Positions 34,860 through 47,283 of a stretch of DNA of 64,000 nucleotides are shown in pieces. Made by a program: the position numbers and the translations under genes. The number at the start of each line of letters is the position of its first letter. Position 1 is the first letter of the stretch. The notes below the pieces were generated by a model that was not told where the DNA came from, ran no database searches, and saw only the letters and a list, made by a program, of their open reading frames with translations. This DNA is from Massospora cicadina (taxonomy: Eukaryota > Entomophthoromycota > Entomophthoromycetes > Entomophthorales > Entomophthoraceae), in NCBI GenBank assembly GCA_022478985.1, contig JAKSZP010008040.1, positions 62,001 through 126,000 of the forward strand. The letters run 5' to 3'.

Positions 34860-36200
34860 TTGTTATATAAGGACGAGGTAAGAAAACTATGGGCGGAATT
34901 GGCAACCATCAATAATAACGCCTTGAATTCATCTGGTTTACTGAGAATTCATTGCTCTAGAGGAGAGAGTCTCAAAGAATGAGGAAGGAATAAAAGAAGT
35001 TTCGAACTTTTGTAATGAGCTATTCAATAAAAATAAAGTCTTTGAAGAAAAAAGTAGGAGAACTGATCCAAGAAGTATATTTTTTAGGATAGAAATGAAG
35101 CAGATCACGTATAATTGCATTCACCCAACTTGGACATGAAACGTCTAGTGAAGTAAGTCAAAGAACTGAAGAATAATAAATTTGAATGTGAACCCTTTAT
35201 GGCGAACAATGCCAAAGGAAAATACCTAAGAACTCCAGTTGGGAATTTGGCAGCTCCTAAAAATATGCAACTGTGCTTGCTACCATTTCAGAGAAGACCC
35301 CCGAGTTTATTCCTCTTGTCAGGCAGGTTGCCTAACTGTGAGTGGAACTAGAAAAAATCTGGAGGAATTTAAAGCTACGCCAAAACTAACCACTTTTCAT
35401 TGGGATAACGCTCCTGCGTTCTTCCACCTGTTCAACATGACTTTGTTTGGGTGTGGCAATAGAAAAAAGGCTTTGACAGTCATGAACTGCTTGATAATGT
35501 CTGCCAAATCTTGGTGTTACATCATCTAGAGGGAGAAAGCTGGCCCTATTTGGAGGTCAAGGCTGCAATAATGAAGGAGTTTGGAAGTCCCTCATGTATG
35601 TCAAAACGTAAGCAAGAGTTCATAGGTGACCAATTACTGAGATACAAAATCTTAGCGAATTTTACCAACTGGTTCTACCAAGAATTACATACTTTGGTTG
35701 GAGTAAAGGTCTTGACTGATTTGAAATATGGATCACGTTACAAGTGGTTATTCAGCCTTATAGCATTTACATCAAATTATGTCCTCTGTGTTAGCCACCA
35801 AAATAACTACCTAGCAAATGGAGGATCACTTGATTTTAGGCGCTATGTTTGAGGCCCCTAATCGAAGCTTCAAGCCTAGACCAGTCAGAAATTCAGGTAC
35901 TACCAAATTTGTTAAACCCACTAAGGAATTGCCTATCTGACAGCACCAGGAAACAAACCTGAGGGTTTAAATGGACAGATAAGAGCGATATGTAGTGTCA
36001 TAAGTGCGGGGGAAGGGCCACTTTTCTGCCCAGTGCTTCAGCAAGAAGCCTAAGGAGCAAGTTAAATTGGTGCAGGATAAGGAGGAAAAACTCGCACAAG
36101 AGTTGGGAAAAGGGCCACGGCCTAGACGTGGAACATTCTAGAGCTGTGGATAAACCCATTCCTCCAAATATTATTAGTGAGGACATTGACATCAGCGATT
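34860..36200 (+). pseudogene. Gypsy C gag remnant with zinc knuckle
   Basis: A charged helical segment near 34975-35090 is followed by capsid-like frames at 35239-35529 (NLEEFKATPKL... HWDNAPAFFHLF) and 35511-35852 (LEGESWPYLEVKAAIMKEFG), typical of a retrotransposon Gag domain. A CCHC knuckle (C-H-K-C-x-GKGHFSAQC, one frameshift) lies near 35996-36040, followed by a basic/acidic tail. Gag forms the particle that packages element RNA. Several stops break the frame. Confidence 0.75.
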
Positions 36201-36479
36201 AGTTTGTTGATGAATATGCGCTGGACCAGCTTTATCAATTGGTCAACTTAGATGTCAATGTGGTAACCAGAGATGGAGCGAGGGGATTGACCCCAAAAAT
36301 AATCAAGGAGGTCAATTGCCCATATGCACGCCAACTATCAGACAAGATCCAATCTGCTGAGAATTTGGATGAACTGGCTGAGGTCAAATTAAACGTAGTA
36401 AACCTGTCAATTCCCCTATTTGCAATTAAGGAATCTAAACCTGATTTGTTGGCACAAATAAATCTCGCCCTCAATTCGG

Positions 36480-36961
36480 TGAATTACGCTGCTATACACC
36501 CAGTAAACACTCTTTTGTAATACTCCAAGTGTATGTATACTGATATATTGGTCAATAAGTGGGTAGAGCTATTATTAACAGAAGGTAGCCAATTAATATT
36601 GTCTCGACCAAGTTGGTAAAGAAAAATGAAAATCTCGCCTGATTTGGAGCACAAGAAAGAATATGGAACTACCAGTCTTGATACAACCATCTTTTATGGA
36701 GTGTATATTGCATTGCCACTTAGATTTGGATCCTTGGTGGTATCCGCCCCAGCTATAGTTTTGGCCAATCAAAACCATGATATTCTAATCAGGACCAAAT
36801 TTTTAAGGAAGTATAGAGTTAAATGTAACTTCAAGGAAAATACATTGATCATATTGGATCAGACGCTGCCTCAGATCAATCAGCGGGATGGAGAAATTCC
36901 TCTTACCAGTAGGAACACCTTCTTTAATCTAGTCTATAATGATGGAATTATCCCAATCTGA
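36480..36961 (+). pseudogene. Gypsy C protease remnant
   Basis: Frame with ILVNKWVELLL near 36545, at the place of the aspartic protease active site (normally ILVDTG); the Asp codon has become Asn and the Gly is lost. The downstream block NHDILIRTKFLRKY matches the conserved C-terminal part of Gypsy proteases (usually YDILIGxxFL). Probably inactive. Confidence 0.65.
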
Positions 36962-37033
36962 TACCAATAGGCTGGACAAAAGCGGAGAGAAATGCCAACG
37001 GAAATCCTGTAAAATTGGGGAATTCTGGCACAA

Positions 37034-37997
37034 ATGAAGACATTGAGTACCATACTTCTGGGATTGCAGATTATAGTCAATAAAGGATTGACTTTGAAAA
37101 TACCTGAGAAACTGTATGAAGAGGTCAGTAAACCATGGAAGAGGTCCAGAGCAGAGCCATTGGTGGCTCCTGTAATATTAATGATGGGTCATGGAGAAAT
37201 CAAAGTTCTCGTAGCAAATTTAAGTGGAAAACCAATGAGTATTGAGAAGAATCAGATCGTTGCATTTGTCCATCTTATCCTGATGGCAGAATTGCAAAAA
37301 TTCTATGATTCCAGGAATCTCACTGAGATGGGATTGTTTGAAGTGGTTGCCAAAAAATCAATTTGTTGGGAAAACAAGAGCGACTTGCTGATCTAATAGA
37401 AAGCAGGAGGAGGTGCTCGAACTATTTAAAAAGTATTAGGAATTCTTCATCCAGAATGGCCATGATTTGGGATGTGTGAAAAACATAATCCATAAAGTCA
37501 ACACTGGGGAAAATTTACCAGTACAAATGAGACTGATATGACAGTAAAAGCAGATGAAGCGGTAGTGGAAGAGAAAATAAGAAAGATAGTGGAACATGGC
37601 TCCTGATCTCATTAAGCCCCTGGGCGAGCCCTATCCTGATGGGAAGAAGAAGGACGTCTTTAATCGGGTGGTGGTTGACTATCAGAGGCTGAACAAGATA
37701 ACGAAGATGGATTTATATCCACTACCATAGGATGATGATGCATTAGATTGTTTGGACGAAGCAGAGTATTTCTCCACAATGGATCTAAGCTTGAAATATT
37801 GGCAAATTGGTTTGCCAACTGAAGACTAAGAGAAAAGCGTGAATCATCACAGCAAAGGGACTTTACCAATCAACTCAGATGTCCCAAGGCCTTTTTAATG
37901 TGCCTTCGACGTTTTAAAGAGCCATGGACGCCATATGAATGACTTGAAGTTGTCCTGAGTCCTGGTGTACTTGGATGACATAAATGTGTTCGTTAGG
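37034..37997 (+). pseudogene. Gypsy C reverse transcriptase, N-terminal part
   Basis: Linker ORF 37034-37396, then RT blocks: VFNRVVVDYQRLNKITKMD (about 37660-37715), LDEAEYFSTMDLSL (about 37753) and VYLDDINVF. The YLDD catalytic motif at 37968-37979 is intact. LINE1 is inserted 18 nt later. Stops occur within the fingers region. Confidence 0.8.
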
Positions 37998-38093
37998 ATT
38001 TTCACTGATTAACTTTTTATTTCTCGTAACAATCACTTTAGTTTATTATGATTTGATTCAAACAGCAAATTTGGATAATCACACACAGGAAAG

Positions 38094-39251
38094 ATGGGCG
38101 ACTTTATCAATAAAAATAATGCAACATGGGCGAGCGTCGCGGTGAGCGGTGTGCTTAATGGTGCAACTAAGGGCAAGAAACGCCCTGGAGGGGGACCAGG
38201 AACCCAATCTGCAAAGAAATTGCAAACTCAGACACCGTCTGGGTTTATGGTGTTCACTGTAAAGCACGCGCAATATATGTACTTTCAGTTCAACCAACCC
38301 TTATCAAAGGTGGAACATGGGATAAGACTCTTCCTTGGGGATGAGTCACTGACCCTGTGGGAGAAGACATGTGAGGCACAGCCCTCACCTTTCCCTCATG
38401 CGGTGTATGTAGCTACCAACAACATGGGCTGCATCTGGATCGATATTGGTTTTGAAACAGCCAATGAAGTCAATGCCACAGCAAAAGTCTGTGTGGAAAT
38501 TGCCCTCCCCAAGGGCAAAAAAATTGTGTGCACCGCGCGCACCAGATGGAACAAAGCAAAAACTTTGTTCATCTCTTTTGACTCGCTCCCCACCAACCTT
38601 CCTCATAAGGTAATCAAGGAGGAGTTCTGCAAAGGTCTTGTGGCCTACGGAGAAATCCAACAACTTGAATTACAGCGATTTCGCTTAATGCCCAACCTGT
38701 GCATGGGCAAAGCTATCGCTGTAATCAACCCCTTCCCAGAAGTGGAAGAGGATTTATCCAGAATTCCCCGCGCAGCAGAATTTCACTTTGCAGATGGGGG
38801 CCAATCAGCTGCATTCTGAGTTACACCGGAACGCGCACCACCCATTTGCAACCACTGTGGCTCACTGGGCCACAAGGAACATGCATGCCCTGTGAAAGAG
38901 GGCTTAATGGAAAATGTTTATTGTGAGGAAGCAATGGATGAAGATAATGAAAACTTCGCCAAAATGACTGATGGTCACCACCCATTCCGCTGGGGTGAAG
39001 ATGGACTATACTCCATCGTGGACCCAGTTACAAGCAAACAACGTAAAGCAGCACAAAAAGCCTGCAAGCGAGCAGTAGCTGAAGCAGCGGCACACGCGGA
39101 GTCCGCCATTAATCCCAGACAAATTTGGGAGGATATTTCGGATCTTCACCAAACCAACCAATCAGAACAATATGCCCAGGCCAAAAATTTTCACAGTAAC
39201 CTGACTGAGTCACAAAGCGACATCAGTCATGCACATATTAAGAAACAATGA
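38094..39251 (+). pseudogene. LINE1 ORF1 (CCHC nucleic-acid-binding protein), one in-frame stop
   Basis: Open from ATG 38094 to 38816, a single TGA at 38817-38819, then open in the same frame to 39251 (about 385 codons). The N-terminal part is basic and disordered, the middle probably folds as an RNA-binding domain, and just after the stop comes a zinc knuckle PPICNHCGSLGHKEHACP. LINE ORF1 proteins coat the element RNA. The TGA is most simply a decayed CGA (Arg) codon. The terminal TGA overlaps the ATG of the ORF2 frame (ATGA at 39248-39251), which suggests coupled reinitiation. Confidence 0.85.
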
Positions 39252-42200
39252 AACCACAATTTGGGCGAAAATGTGGTGCACAATTAACTAAAGTCAAACT
39301 CAAAAATATAAAATCCAATCAACAATCCGCATCAAATCAACATGAGACCTGTGCAGGAAAAGTTGATGCAAATGAAAAAAACCGCAATTCCATTGAATCG
39401 TTGGGTCATATCAAGGGAACCAACAATGGAAGTGAAAGAGTTGGAGTACAGACGCGGAGCATGGCCAAAATGAGCCGCGGTGGGATAGGGCCAGAGGGCC
39501 CTCCCAACCGCTCCTGAGGCGCCGCAGGCACCTCAGTGTCAATAGGGATGCTAAACATCGCGGGAGCCAGGGCTCATACGTCCCAAGCCAAAAAGCTGGC
39601 ATTCCTGTGAAAACCTCTTGTAGACATCTTGGCCATCCAAGAAACCCATTGCCTACAAGGGGAAGAAGAATCCTGGTCAACCAGGGTCGCACCATCACAA
39701 TCAGTATGGACATCTCACTGTGGGGTGATTGTCCAAAACAACAAAAAATTTAAAATTACAAATTTGTCATCACACTTGCATGGTCAAGTCCTGGTAGCAA
39801 CAATCACATGCCAAGAGGAATTAATCTAATAGCATGTATCTATGTACCGTGCACTGCAACCAAGAGAAAACAATTTTTGAAAAAAATTTTACTCTCACCC
39901 TCCCACCAGATACCATTATGTTAGGCGATTTCAACTGCTGGGATAATCCTGATATGGATCAATGGCCTAATCCCAGGGGATACCCACCTGGACACATTGA
40001 ATTCCGCACAATGAAGGCATCTCTTGGCTTAAAGGATGCTCTTCCCCCAGTTCACCACTCCTTCCCCACATGACGCGGCCCAACATACGCAAGGGAGCGC
40101 TCATATTGATGAGTCGCATTGACCACATCCTCATCCCACAATCCCACTGCTCAAGAATCTCCAAATTTATAACAAAAAAGATCAATTTTTCTGACCACCA
40201 ATTAGTTACGGTGCAGTTATCACCAACCCAATCCCACACACAGGTGTCGCCTTGGAGAAAGCTTCACCCAGAAAATATAAAATTGCCTGAGATATCCAAC
40301 TGGGTTGAAAACAAGGCTACAAACCCAGAATTCACAGCCCCATTCACTTTAGAGTCCATTGGAACATAGGAAAATTTCAAAAAGGATTTAATCAACAAAA
40401 CCTGACATATTACATCATGTAAGTATACCGCGGACACGGCCACAATCAAATGTACCTTGGCAGAACTAGGCCACCTGGAAAAAAATACTCCGAGATCTGG
40501 ATATAGCCCCAACTGGGGATGCAAATGGGCAGAAATTTCTGCCCGACTTAACAATCTCATCTTTGAACACCAACACAGAATCAAAGTATTAAACAAAGGT
40601 AAGTTCATAGAGGAAGGCAAAACCTGTTTGACATACTTTTTCCACCAATTCCACTCCTGTGGAAACCAGCCCACATGCACACAGGTCCACAAGGCCAACG
40701 GCACTGTGGCAACCAACCCTGAGGAGGTCAAGGCGGAAGTACACCGATATTACACCAAATTATATCGTGAAATGCCAACAGATTCACAAAAATTAAATAA
40801 TTTATACAAACTGCCGAGATACAAAGTACACCACCAAATTACAATATACTATCTCTTATTACATGGGAGGAGCTTTGGGAGACAATTCGCGGTGCACCTC
40901 TTAGGAAATGCCCAGGGCCTGATGGGATACCCTACGAATTTTACAAAAAATATTTTCAACAAATCGCCCCCTCCTATTGGCGTCTATGAACCAGAGCTTG
41001 TTGGAAACACGCCTATTACCAGGAGGCCATGAATCCTACGTTATAACCTTGTATAAAAAGGGTGACAAGTTGGACCTGGCCAACTGGCGCCCAATTGCAC
41101 TCTCCAACACTGACACAAAAATTCTAACAAAAATTTTAGCAGCTAGATTAGGTGCAATTGCATCTGAAGTCCAATCACCCAACCAATTTGGGTTTATACC
41201 AGGGCGTTTACTCTGGAACAACATTCACCCTGTTGCAAACATTTTCCAATCCAAAGCAACTGGTGCCCTGGTCTTCTTGGATCAGGAAAAGGCGTATGAC
41301 CGTGTTAGCTGTCCATACCTAAAAGAATGTCTACATGCCTTCAAACTCCCACCAAGATTCGTAAAATGGGCGATGCTCCTAACAGAATCTGCAACCATGG
41401 CTGTATGCGGCCCTGGATTCCTAATAAAAAAGATTAAACCACACAGAGGGCTCAAACAAGGGGATCCCCTCAGCCCACTGCTATACAATTTCAGCTTTGA
41501 CCCACTCCTCTGAGTAACTGACTCACGTCTCATGGGGATAACCGCACAAGGACAACCAACAGTCAAGATACTGGCCTTTGCAGATGACTGCATAGCAGGT
41601 ATAGCAAACAAAGAAGATGCCTGACATCTGGAACGCACTCTAGAGGAATACTCCAAGGTGAGCAATGCATCGCTCAACAAAAGAAAGACAGAAATCATCC
41701 TCTTAGGAAAATACACAAACAATTGGGCCACAACATCAGAACCTCATACCAACACACGAAGAAAAAACCCAATCATTTTACCCTTTGCAACACCTCCCAC
41801 CACCACTCCTGTATGACACCTTGAAATCTGGCTAGAATCAGGGGGATATGCTAATGAGACAATGGAAAGTAACCTGTTACAACGGGTATCCAAACGCGTC
41901 GCCTCCCTCAAGGGAAGAACCCCAGGATTAACAGGACGAGTTACAGTTGCTAACTCGCTCATCCTCACAATACTGTGGTATCAGGCCCACGCGATTGCCT
42001 TCTCACCTACCTTTATAACCTCAATCCGCGCGCTTATCCAGGGCTGGCTGTGGCCTGGCTTTCACCCTCCTATACGGATGGAAATACTATTTGGCCCACG
42101 CTCAAGTGGAGGCATGGGACTAATAGATTTCGAGAGCCATGCCAATCACATACTAGGTACCTGGATAAAGGAAGTCCTTGCTCCAGACCTCCCGCAACAA

Positions 42201-43085
42201 CATTGGTCCAGAGCAGAAAGGACTAACTTTACACAGGCGCTCAAATTAACCAACCCACATAGTCCACCCAGACTACTTTCATACCTTGCCAAGCACCCTA
42301 CTGCAACGGGTCTGCATGGAACTCTCATTTCAAACTTATCCTCCAAACTATTCGCTGTATGGGATGGACCATAGAGCATGGGTACTTTACAGGGAAGGGG
42401 ACGACCCAGACCCCAATTCAAATTAAGAAACCCAGAAAACCACCCCCAGAGAGATATGCTCGCAACAACCCCAAGCATAGCAAGGATAGAATACCTAGAT
42501 ATGTTGGACATTCCCTATGATTTAACCACACAGAAGGCAATGTGGAAAATGACTCACCACCCACTCCTACAGCTGAGGATAAGAGCAAACGCCTAGCGCT
42601 GTCTGAGAAGGACCTATAGGACGGCGGACTGTTCCAACTCCCTCCACAAAACATGTGCAGTATGTGGAGGGGAGGGATACCTACATCACCGCCTAGAAAC
42701 ATGCCCCCCAACCAAAGCTATATGGCAGGAAGTCGCACGCCTGCTTAAGATCCAAAACAAACAGGAATTCTTGATATCAAAGAGCATCTTCATGCTCCAG
42801 ATCGAGTCACCAATCCCATCTACCCTCCGTTCCCTAATAATACCCATTGCAATGTGGACAATCCACACAATTGCATTAGATGCGTTCAAGGGCACGGTCC
42901 CAACCATTCATGGGGTTATTAACAGATTCCATGTCCACTTACTGGAGCACTTCCAAGCCTGGCTCTATGGATATATGAGACTAAGGCAAAAAGCGCTCAT
43001 AGAATTATGGTTCCCACTCTGGTTCCTCTACACATACCCTTTCCTTCACACCTGCTCCATAGCAGGTGAAACCCCCTCAGAGTAG
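39248..43085 (+). pseudogene. LINE1 ORF2: endonuclease and reverse transcriptase, multiply broken
   Basis: The frame starts at ATG 39248. APE endonuclease blocks: LAIQETHCL (about 39625), LGDFNCWDNPDMDQ (about 39925) and SRIDHILIP (about 40110). RT blocks: ANWRPIALSNTDTKILTKIL (about 41075), NQFGFIPGR, HRGLKQGDPLSPLLYNF and the intact catalytic FADD at 41577-41588. Downstream: GGMGLIDF and a C-terminal zinc motif CAVCGGEGYLHHRLETC (about 42650-42700), with WTIHT near 42855. In-frame TGA codons at 39515, 39608, 41511, 41622 and 41814 each fit a lost CGA. Frameshifts occur near 39860 and 40072, and a TAG near 40367. Confidence 0.85.
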
Positions 43086-43259
43086 TGCACTAACCCCCCC
43101 ATACATGGCAGTCCCTCTGGCAACAGGGGTAATTTGAGTACCCTGGGGAGCCCAATTTTATATTTGTCGGTTATTTCCTTAGTTTTACGTATATTTGGTA
43201 ATGTCCATCCCCTGGTCAGCTTACCTTGGTTAAATAAAAAGAATTTTCACTGATTAACT

Positions 43260-44100
43260 ACGCCACTTGGAAAAAGTCTTCAAGAGACTGTCCATGACTA
43301 ATATGGAGATAAAGCCTAGGAAGTGCCAATTATTCAAAAGAGAGTTGGAATATCTGGCTTACATCATCAATTCCAGTGGACTGCAGCCGTAAACCCTGAA
43401 AATTGAAGCCAAAGAGTGGATGGCCATCCCAATAAGTGCAAAGATATCCAAGCGTTTCCTGAAATGGTCAGATGTTAATAAAGATTCATATAGGATTTTG
43501 TAAGAAGCACCAAGCCCTTTTTCCATTTGCTGAAGAATCCAAAGAAAGGATTTGTATATTAAAGAAGAGGCAAAGAAGTCTTTTGATGAATTATGTCAGT
43601 ATTTTATTCTCCAATTTTGAAAAATTTAAATTTCAATCAGGAGTTTATAATACAGACTGATGCTTTGTTAACAGCAATTGGCGCCATTATGAGTCAAGTA
43701 GATGAACTCAGGGACGAGCATCTGGTAGCTTAAGTGAGTCAGACGTTATCAGCAGCAGAACGGAATTAATCCGTTACTGATCATGAATGACTTGCAGTGA
43801 TTTAAGCCTATAAGCAGTTTTGGGTGTATATTCATGGTATGCACTCTAAAGTGGTGACGGACCACTCCTCCCTGCATTGGCTGCATAACCTGAAAGAACC
43901 AAAAGGACATCTGGCCCAATGGGCACTGAAGCATCAAGCTTACAACTTTTAGATAATCCACTAAGCAGGAGCTTTCAATCAAAATGCGGATGGCTTATCA
44001 AGGCTCCAATGGTCAAGCGTTACATTATTGAGATGATGAACTATTCCAGTGGATGATTGATGTAGAAATTGGGAACGAGCCCTGAGAAATCCAAGGCGCA
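43260..44100 (+). pseudogene. Gypsy C RT C-terminal part and RNase H
   Basis: Continues the RT after LINE1: HLEKVFKRLSMTNMEIKPRKC (split here by description) begins near 43265, with FKRELEYLAYII near 43335. RNase H follows, with AIGAIMSQVDELRDEH (about 43670-43720) and a SQTLSAAERN block. The matching part of Gypsy H reads AIGAILSQVDELGDNHPVAY. Stops interrupt both domains. Confidence 0.75.
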
Positions 44101-45345
44101 CTTTAAAAAGCAATGGAAAACCTCAAGATCAAGGATGGACAATTATTCAATATGATTGAAGGAAGTCAACTGCTATAGAAAAAACTGTCAGAACAAACAG
44201 CAATAAAAAGCTGCACACAAGGTTGGTGAGCATAAAGCTTGAGGAAGACAACTAACCAAATTTGCCCTTACTATTACTGGGAGTCTATCAACTATGATGT
44301 GGCCGATTATCTGGATTGCTGCGTGGAGTGCCAGTTGTATAAACCACACAAGAACACATCATATATTAACTGGTCTGCCCTGGGTTTGCCTGGCATACAG
44401 TGTCCATCAACGTGATGGGACCACTGGCTATGAGCACTGAGAGGAGTCAAATATATTATAGTTGAAATTAATCATCTGACCAGATGGGTAAAGACAAAGG
44501 CCCTGGAAAAAGTGGACGCTACAAGTACTTTACAATTTATCCTGAATAAATTTGTTTACTGCCATGGATGCTACAAGTCTTGTTGAGAAACAAGAGAATG
44601 AATTTCACGTCCCACGTGATCCCAAGGTTTAATGGAATAATTGGGAACCAAGGAGTCGTGTCAGTACCCTACAAGCCAGAAGTGAAAGTATTGGTAGAAT
44701 GAGTAAATAGATTGCTGGTCTTGACGCTGAGGAATCTGGTTGCTGGAAAAAATTCTGCATGGGTAACCTAATTTAGTTTGGTGAAATTCACATACAACAT
44801 TAGTCAGCATATGGCGACAGGAAAAAGGCCATTTGATTGTTGTACAGAAGAAAGGCCGCATTACAACTGATTCTATATTTCAGTGGTTGAACCAACATTG
44901 GGGATGAGTGCCAAGCAGTACTTAATCTGACTTTTATTTATCCTGATCAAAATTCAGTTGAAAGCATTTGATATGGCCTTGAAGAAAAAGATCAAGGCCA
45001 AGACAAAGAACAATTAGAACCAACCAGCATTATCCAAATACCATGTAGGCAATAGGGTAGCATATTGTGACATGCATGAATTTGGGAGAAGAAAAAAATT
45101 AGATGTGCTGTGGTCAGGTCCATTTGAGAATATTGCCAAAACGGCAACAGATGCATATTCCATAAAGATTATTGCAGATGGAAGAATGGTTAACAGGTTC
45201 TATGCGAAGTACCTAAAGCAGTGGATCCAAAAAATAAGAATGTCCCAAAGGACTTCTGGACCATTGAGATGGTTATATTCTAACAATTTTTGGTCAAGTC
45301 CTAAAAAAGGACTGCTGAACCAAAATAAATAGTTGAATATTAAAA
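44101..45345 (+). pseudogene. Gypsy C integrase remnant with GPF module
   Basis: The zinc-binding tail DCCVECQLYKPHKN is near 44315-44355. The first-Asp block is changed (IIVEINHLTRWVKTKAL, about 44455-44505). The later core is disrupted by stops. The C-terminal ORF 45072-45332 contains LDVLWSGPFENIAK and VNRFYAKYLKQW, the GPF/Y module that ends many Gypsy integrases. No chromodomain follows; the next feature is the antisense ORF. Confidence 0.75.
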
Positions 45346-45541
45346 TAAGACCTCTAAACCGTGAAAACTGAGTGGATAGAGTATACCTAGGAACCAGTTT
45401 GGGGAAATAATACATAAAAAGATGGATAACTGAACCGAGTAAATGTCATTTATCATAAAAAGAATAAGAAAAAACAATAAAAAATTGATAAAATTACTAA
45501 AGGAAGAAAAAACCCTATAAGAAAGTGGTTAGTTTATAATT

Positions 45542-46740
45542 TTAATTGTTATCCTTGTCTTGGGGATGATTCCGCTTATGTCGCCTATTGAGGGTGGGAG
45601 AATGTATGACAGTAGGAGTATATAAGCCAATATAATCTATTTGAGATAGAACTCTAGAAAGGGATAGAACCACTTGAAGCCAAATTTGCTGGGCAGAAGC
45701 TGAGCCTTGAGAGAATGCTATGAGGGGAAGAGAAATTAAAATGTCAGTACTTGCCAAACATGATACTCTCAATAGAGGAGAAAAGCAATGGAAAAAAGAG
45801 GCTGTTGGTGAATAACCAAAATATTCATGATAGGGCTTCAGCGATGGAAGATTAGTCTCAAGTGCTTGCCAGTGGGCTTCATTGAGAACGTTGGACATAT
45901 GGGCCAGCACGGTGCAATGTACACTGGGAGGAGGTTGCCAAATCATGCCTTCAATCAGAGCCAATAGGGGGAGGCATCAATGCAAAGTTCCAGAAATAAG
46001 GTAATTCTGCAAAGAGAAAACAGCATCCTGAATGTGATGGCTGAGAGCTTCTTGGAAGCAGAAAGAATGATGGAAATTGGGGGGTGATGAAAGCTTTGTG
46101 GCCCAACTGTGAATGATTTGGATAGCAAAAAGTGCATAGGATGCAACATCTTGATCTAGTATGCTTGAGAGGTCAGCAGTGTTCAGAGCCTCAGCAAGGG
46201 CCTCAGTTACTTGGTTCCTTAATTAAGCATATGAGAGCTCAAAGTGTTCTTAATTCCTGATAGTTAGATCAGTCAAAAGAACAGCTGGTTTATAATATTG
46301 GCCGAGCCAAAAAAGAAACTCTGGAAGCAAGTTGGAGCCAGCACTCAATAACTGACTGATATTGGATGGCATTGCTTCAATAGGCTTGACTATTTTAATA
46401 GATTAACCGCAAAAGGAGCCAAATCTAGCAAAGTGTCAAAGTTTAATTTGTGAACTGATGGAAGAGGGAATTGGCCGTGTTTTGTTTGAGATGGTCGCTA
46501 CTCTAGTTTCATTGGGATTGGATACCCTTTCCAATAGTTCAGTAGAAGGACTACCTACATGCGCTTGACTTTGAGTATGGGTCCTAAGGGGGACCATAAA
46601 AGAGATTTCTTCAAGCAGTATGACTCATCAATTGGAAGTGCGGGCATTTCAGAAGAAAGATTGACAAGATAATGCTAATACCAAGAGTTAAAAGAATTTG
46701 ACACATGAGCTGAACAAACTGGTAGTCAGACTTTTTTGTT
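45542..46740 (-). pseudogene. Gypsy C antisense ORF, conserved with Gypsy H
   Basis: On the strand opposite to gag-pol, between integrase and the 3' LTR. The best open part is 45542-45964 (140 codons). The frame can be traced further upstream through stops and frameshifts to about 46740. Conserved blocks shared with 56041-57140: EFLFxLG.YYKPAVL, SWATKL, EAHWQAL and TNLP. The last is ISLPLIAFSQGSASAQQIW (45680-45745). Across that last block the two copies have 11 synonymous and 3 replacement codon differences in 22 codons, so a protein was selected for. It is hydrophobic in the second half, with Cys and aromatic residues. I do not recognise a family; function unknown. Confidence 0.72.
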
Positions 46741-47283
46741 GACATTATCCACTTTGGTATTATTTAGGATCTAATTTAAAAAAAATAATTTCTAATTTAT
46801 AAAATAAGCTTTATAAAAACGAAAAATGCAAGAATGATATGAGCAAAAAAGTTATAAAGAAAAAAATAAAAAGAGCAAATATAAATAATCATTCTTTTCT
46901 TTGCAATGATAAAGATATTGATGATAGTAATCTACTGTTAAGGATGAGGAGGGAGATCAAGGAATTGAGGATTCTGAACTAAGATCATGAAAATAAAAAA
47001 GGGTTGTATGCCCTGACTGGGGGGAAACTGGCTTTCCAGGACTAGCATCATTAGAAATAAACCAACTAGACCAGCATGGCAGTGGGTTGTGAGGACCTTA
47101 CTCTGATGAGGCAGTAGCGATAAAGAAAGGAAGAGAACTGCAGGCTTAAGATTCTCATGAGCAGCATCAAGTGCAGAAAGGTCTGTGTTTCACTGGAAAT
47201 TAAGAAGAATTCGACCTGGTTCAAGGCAGCATTCTCCTTTCCTGATCTTATTCTCATTGAAAATATAGTTAAGAGAGGGAATG

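Larger units (their letters stand above)
38015..43242 (+). mobile_element. LINE1: full-length non-LTR retrotransposon
   Basis: About 5.2 kb, flanked by an exact 17-nt target duplication attttcactgattaact (37998-38014 and 43243-43259). It contains a short 5' leader, ORF1 with a CCHC knuckle, ORF2 with endonuclease, RT and C-terminal CCHC, and a 3' UTR ending GGTTAAATAAAAAG. Perfect duplication and relatively high CpG suggest it is the youngest insertion here. ORF2 is nevertheless broken by stops and frameshifts. The clade was not determined; it is APE-type. Confidence 0.92.

Noticed and set aside
38094..43085. TGA reassigned as a sense codon
   Set aside because: All LINE1 TGAs fit decayed CGA, a TAG also occurs in frame, and frameshifts show general decay. 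The WD40 gene needs no TGA readthrough.
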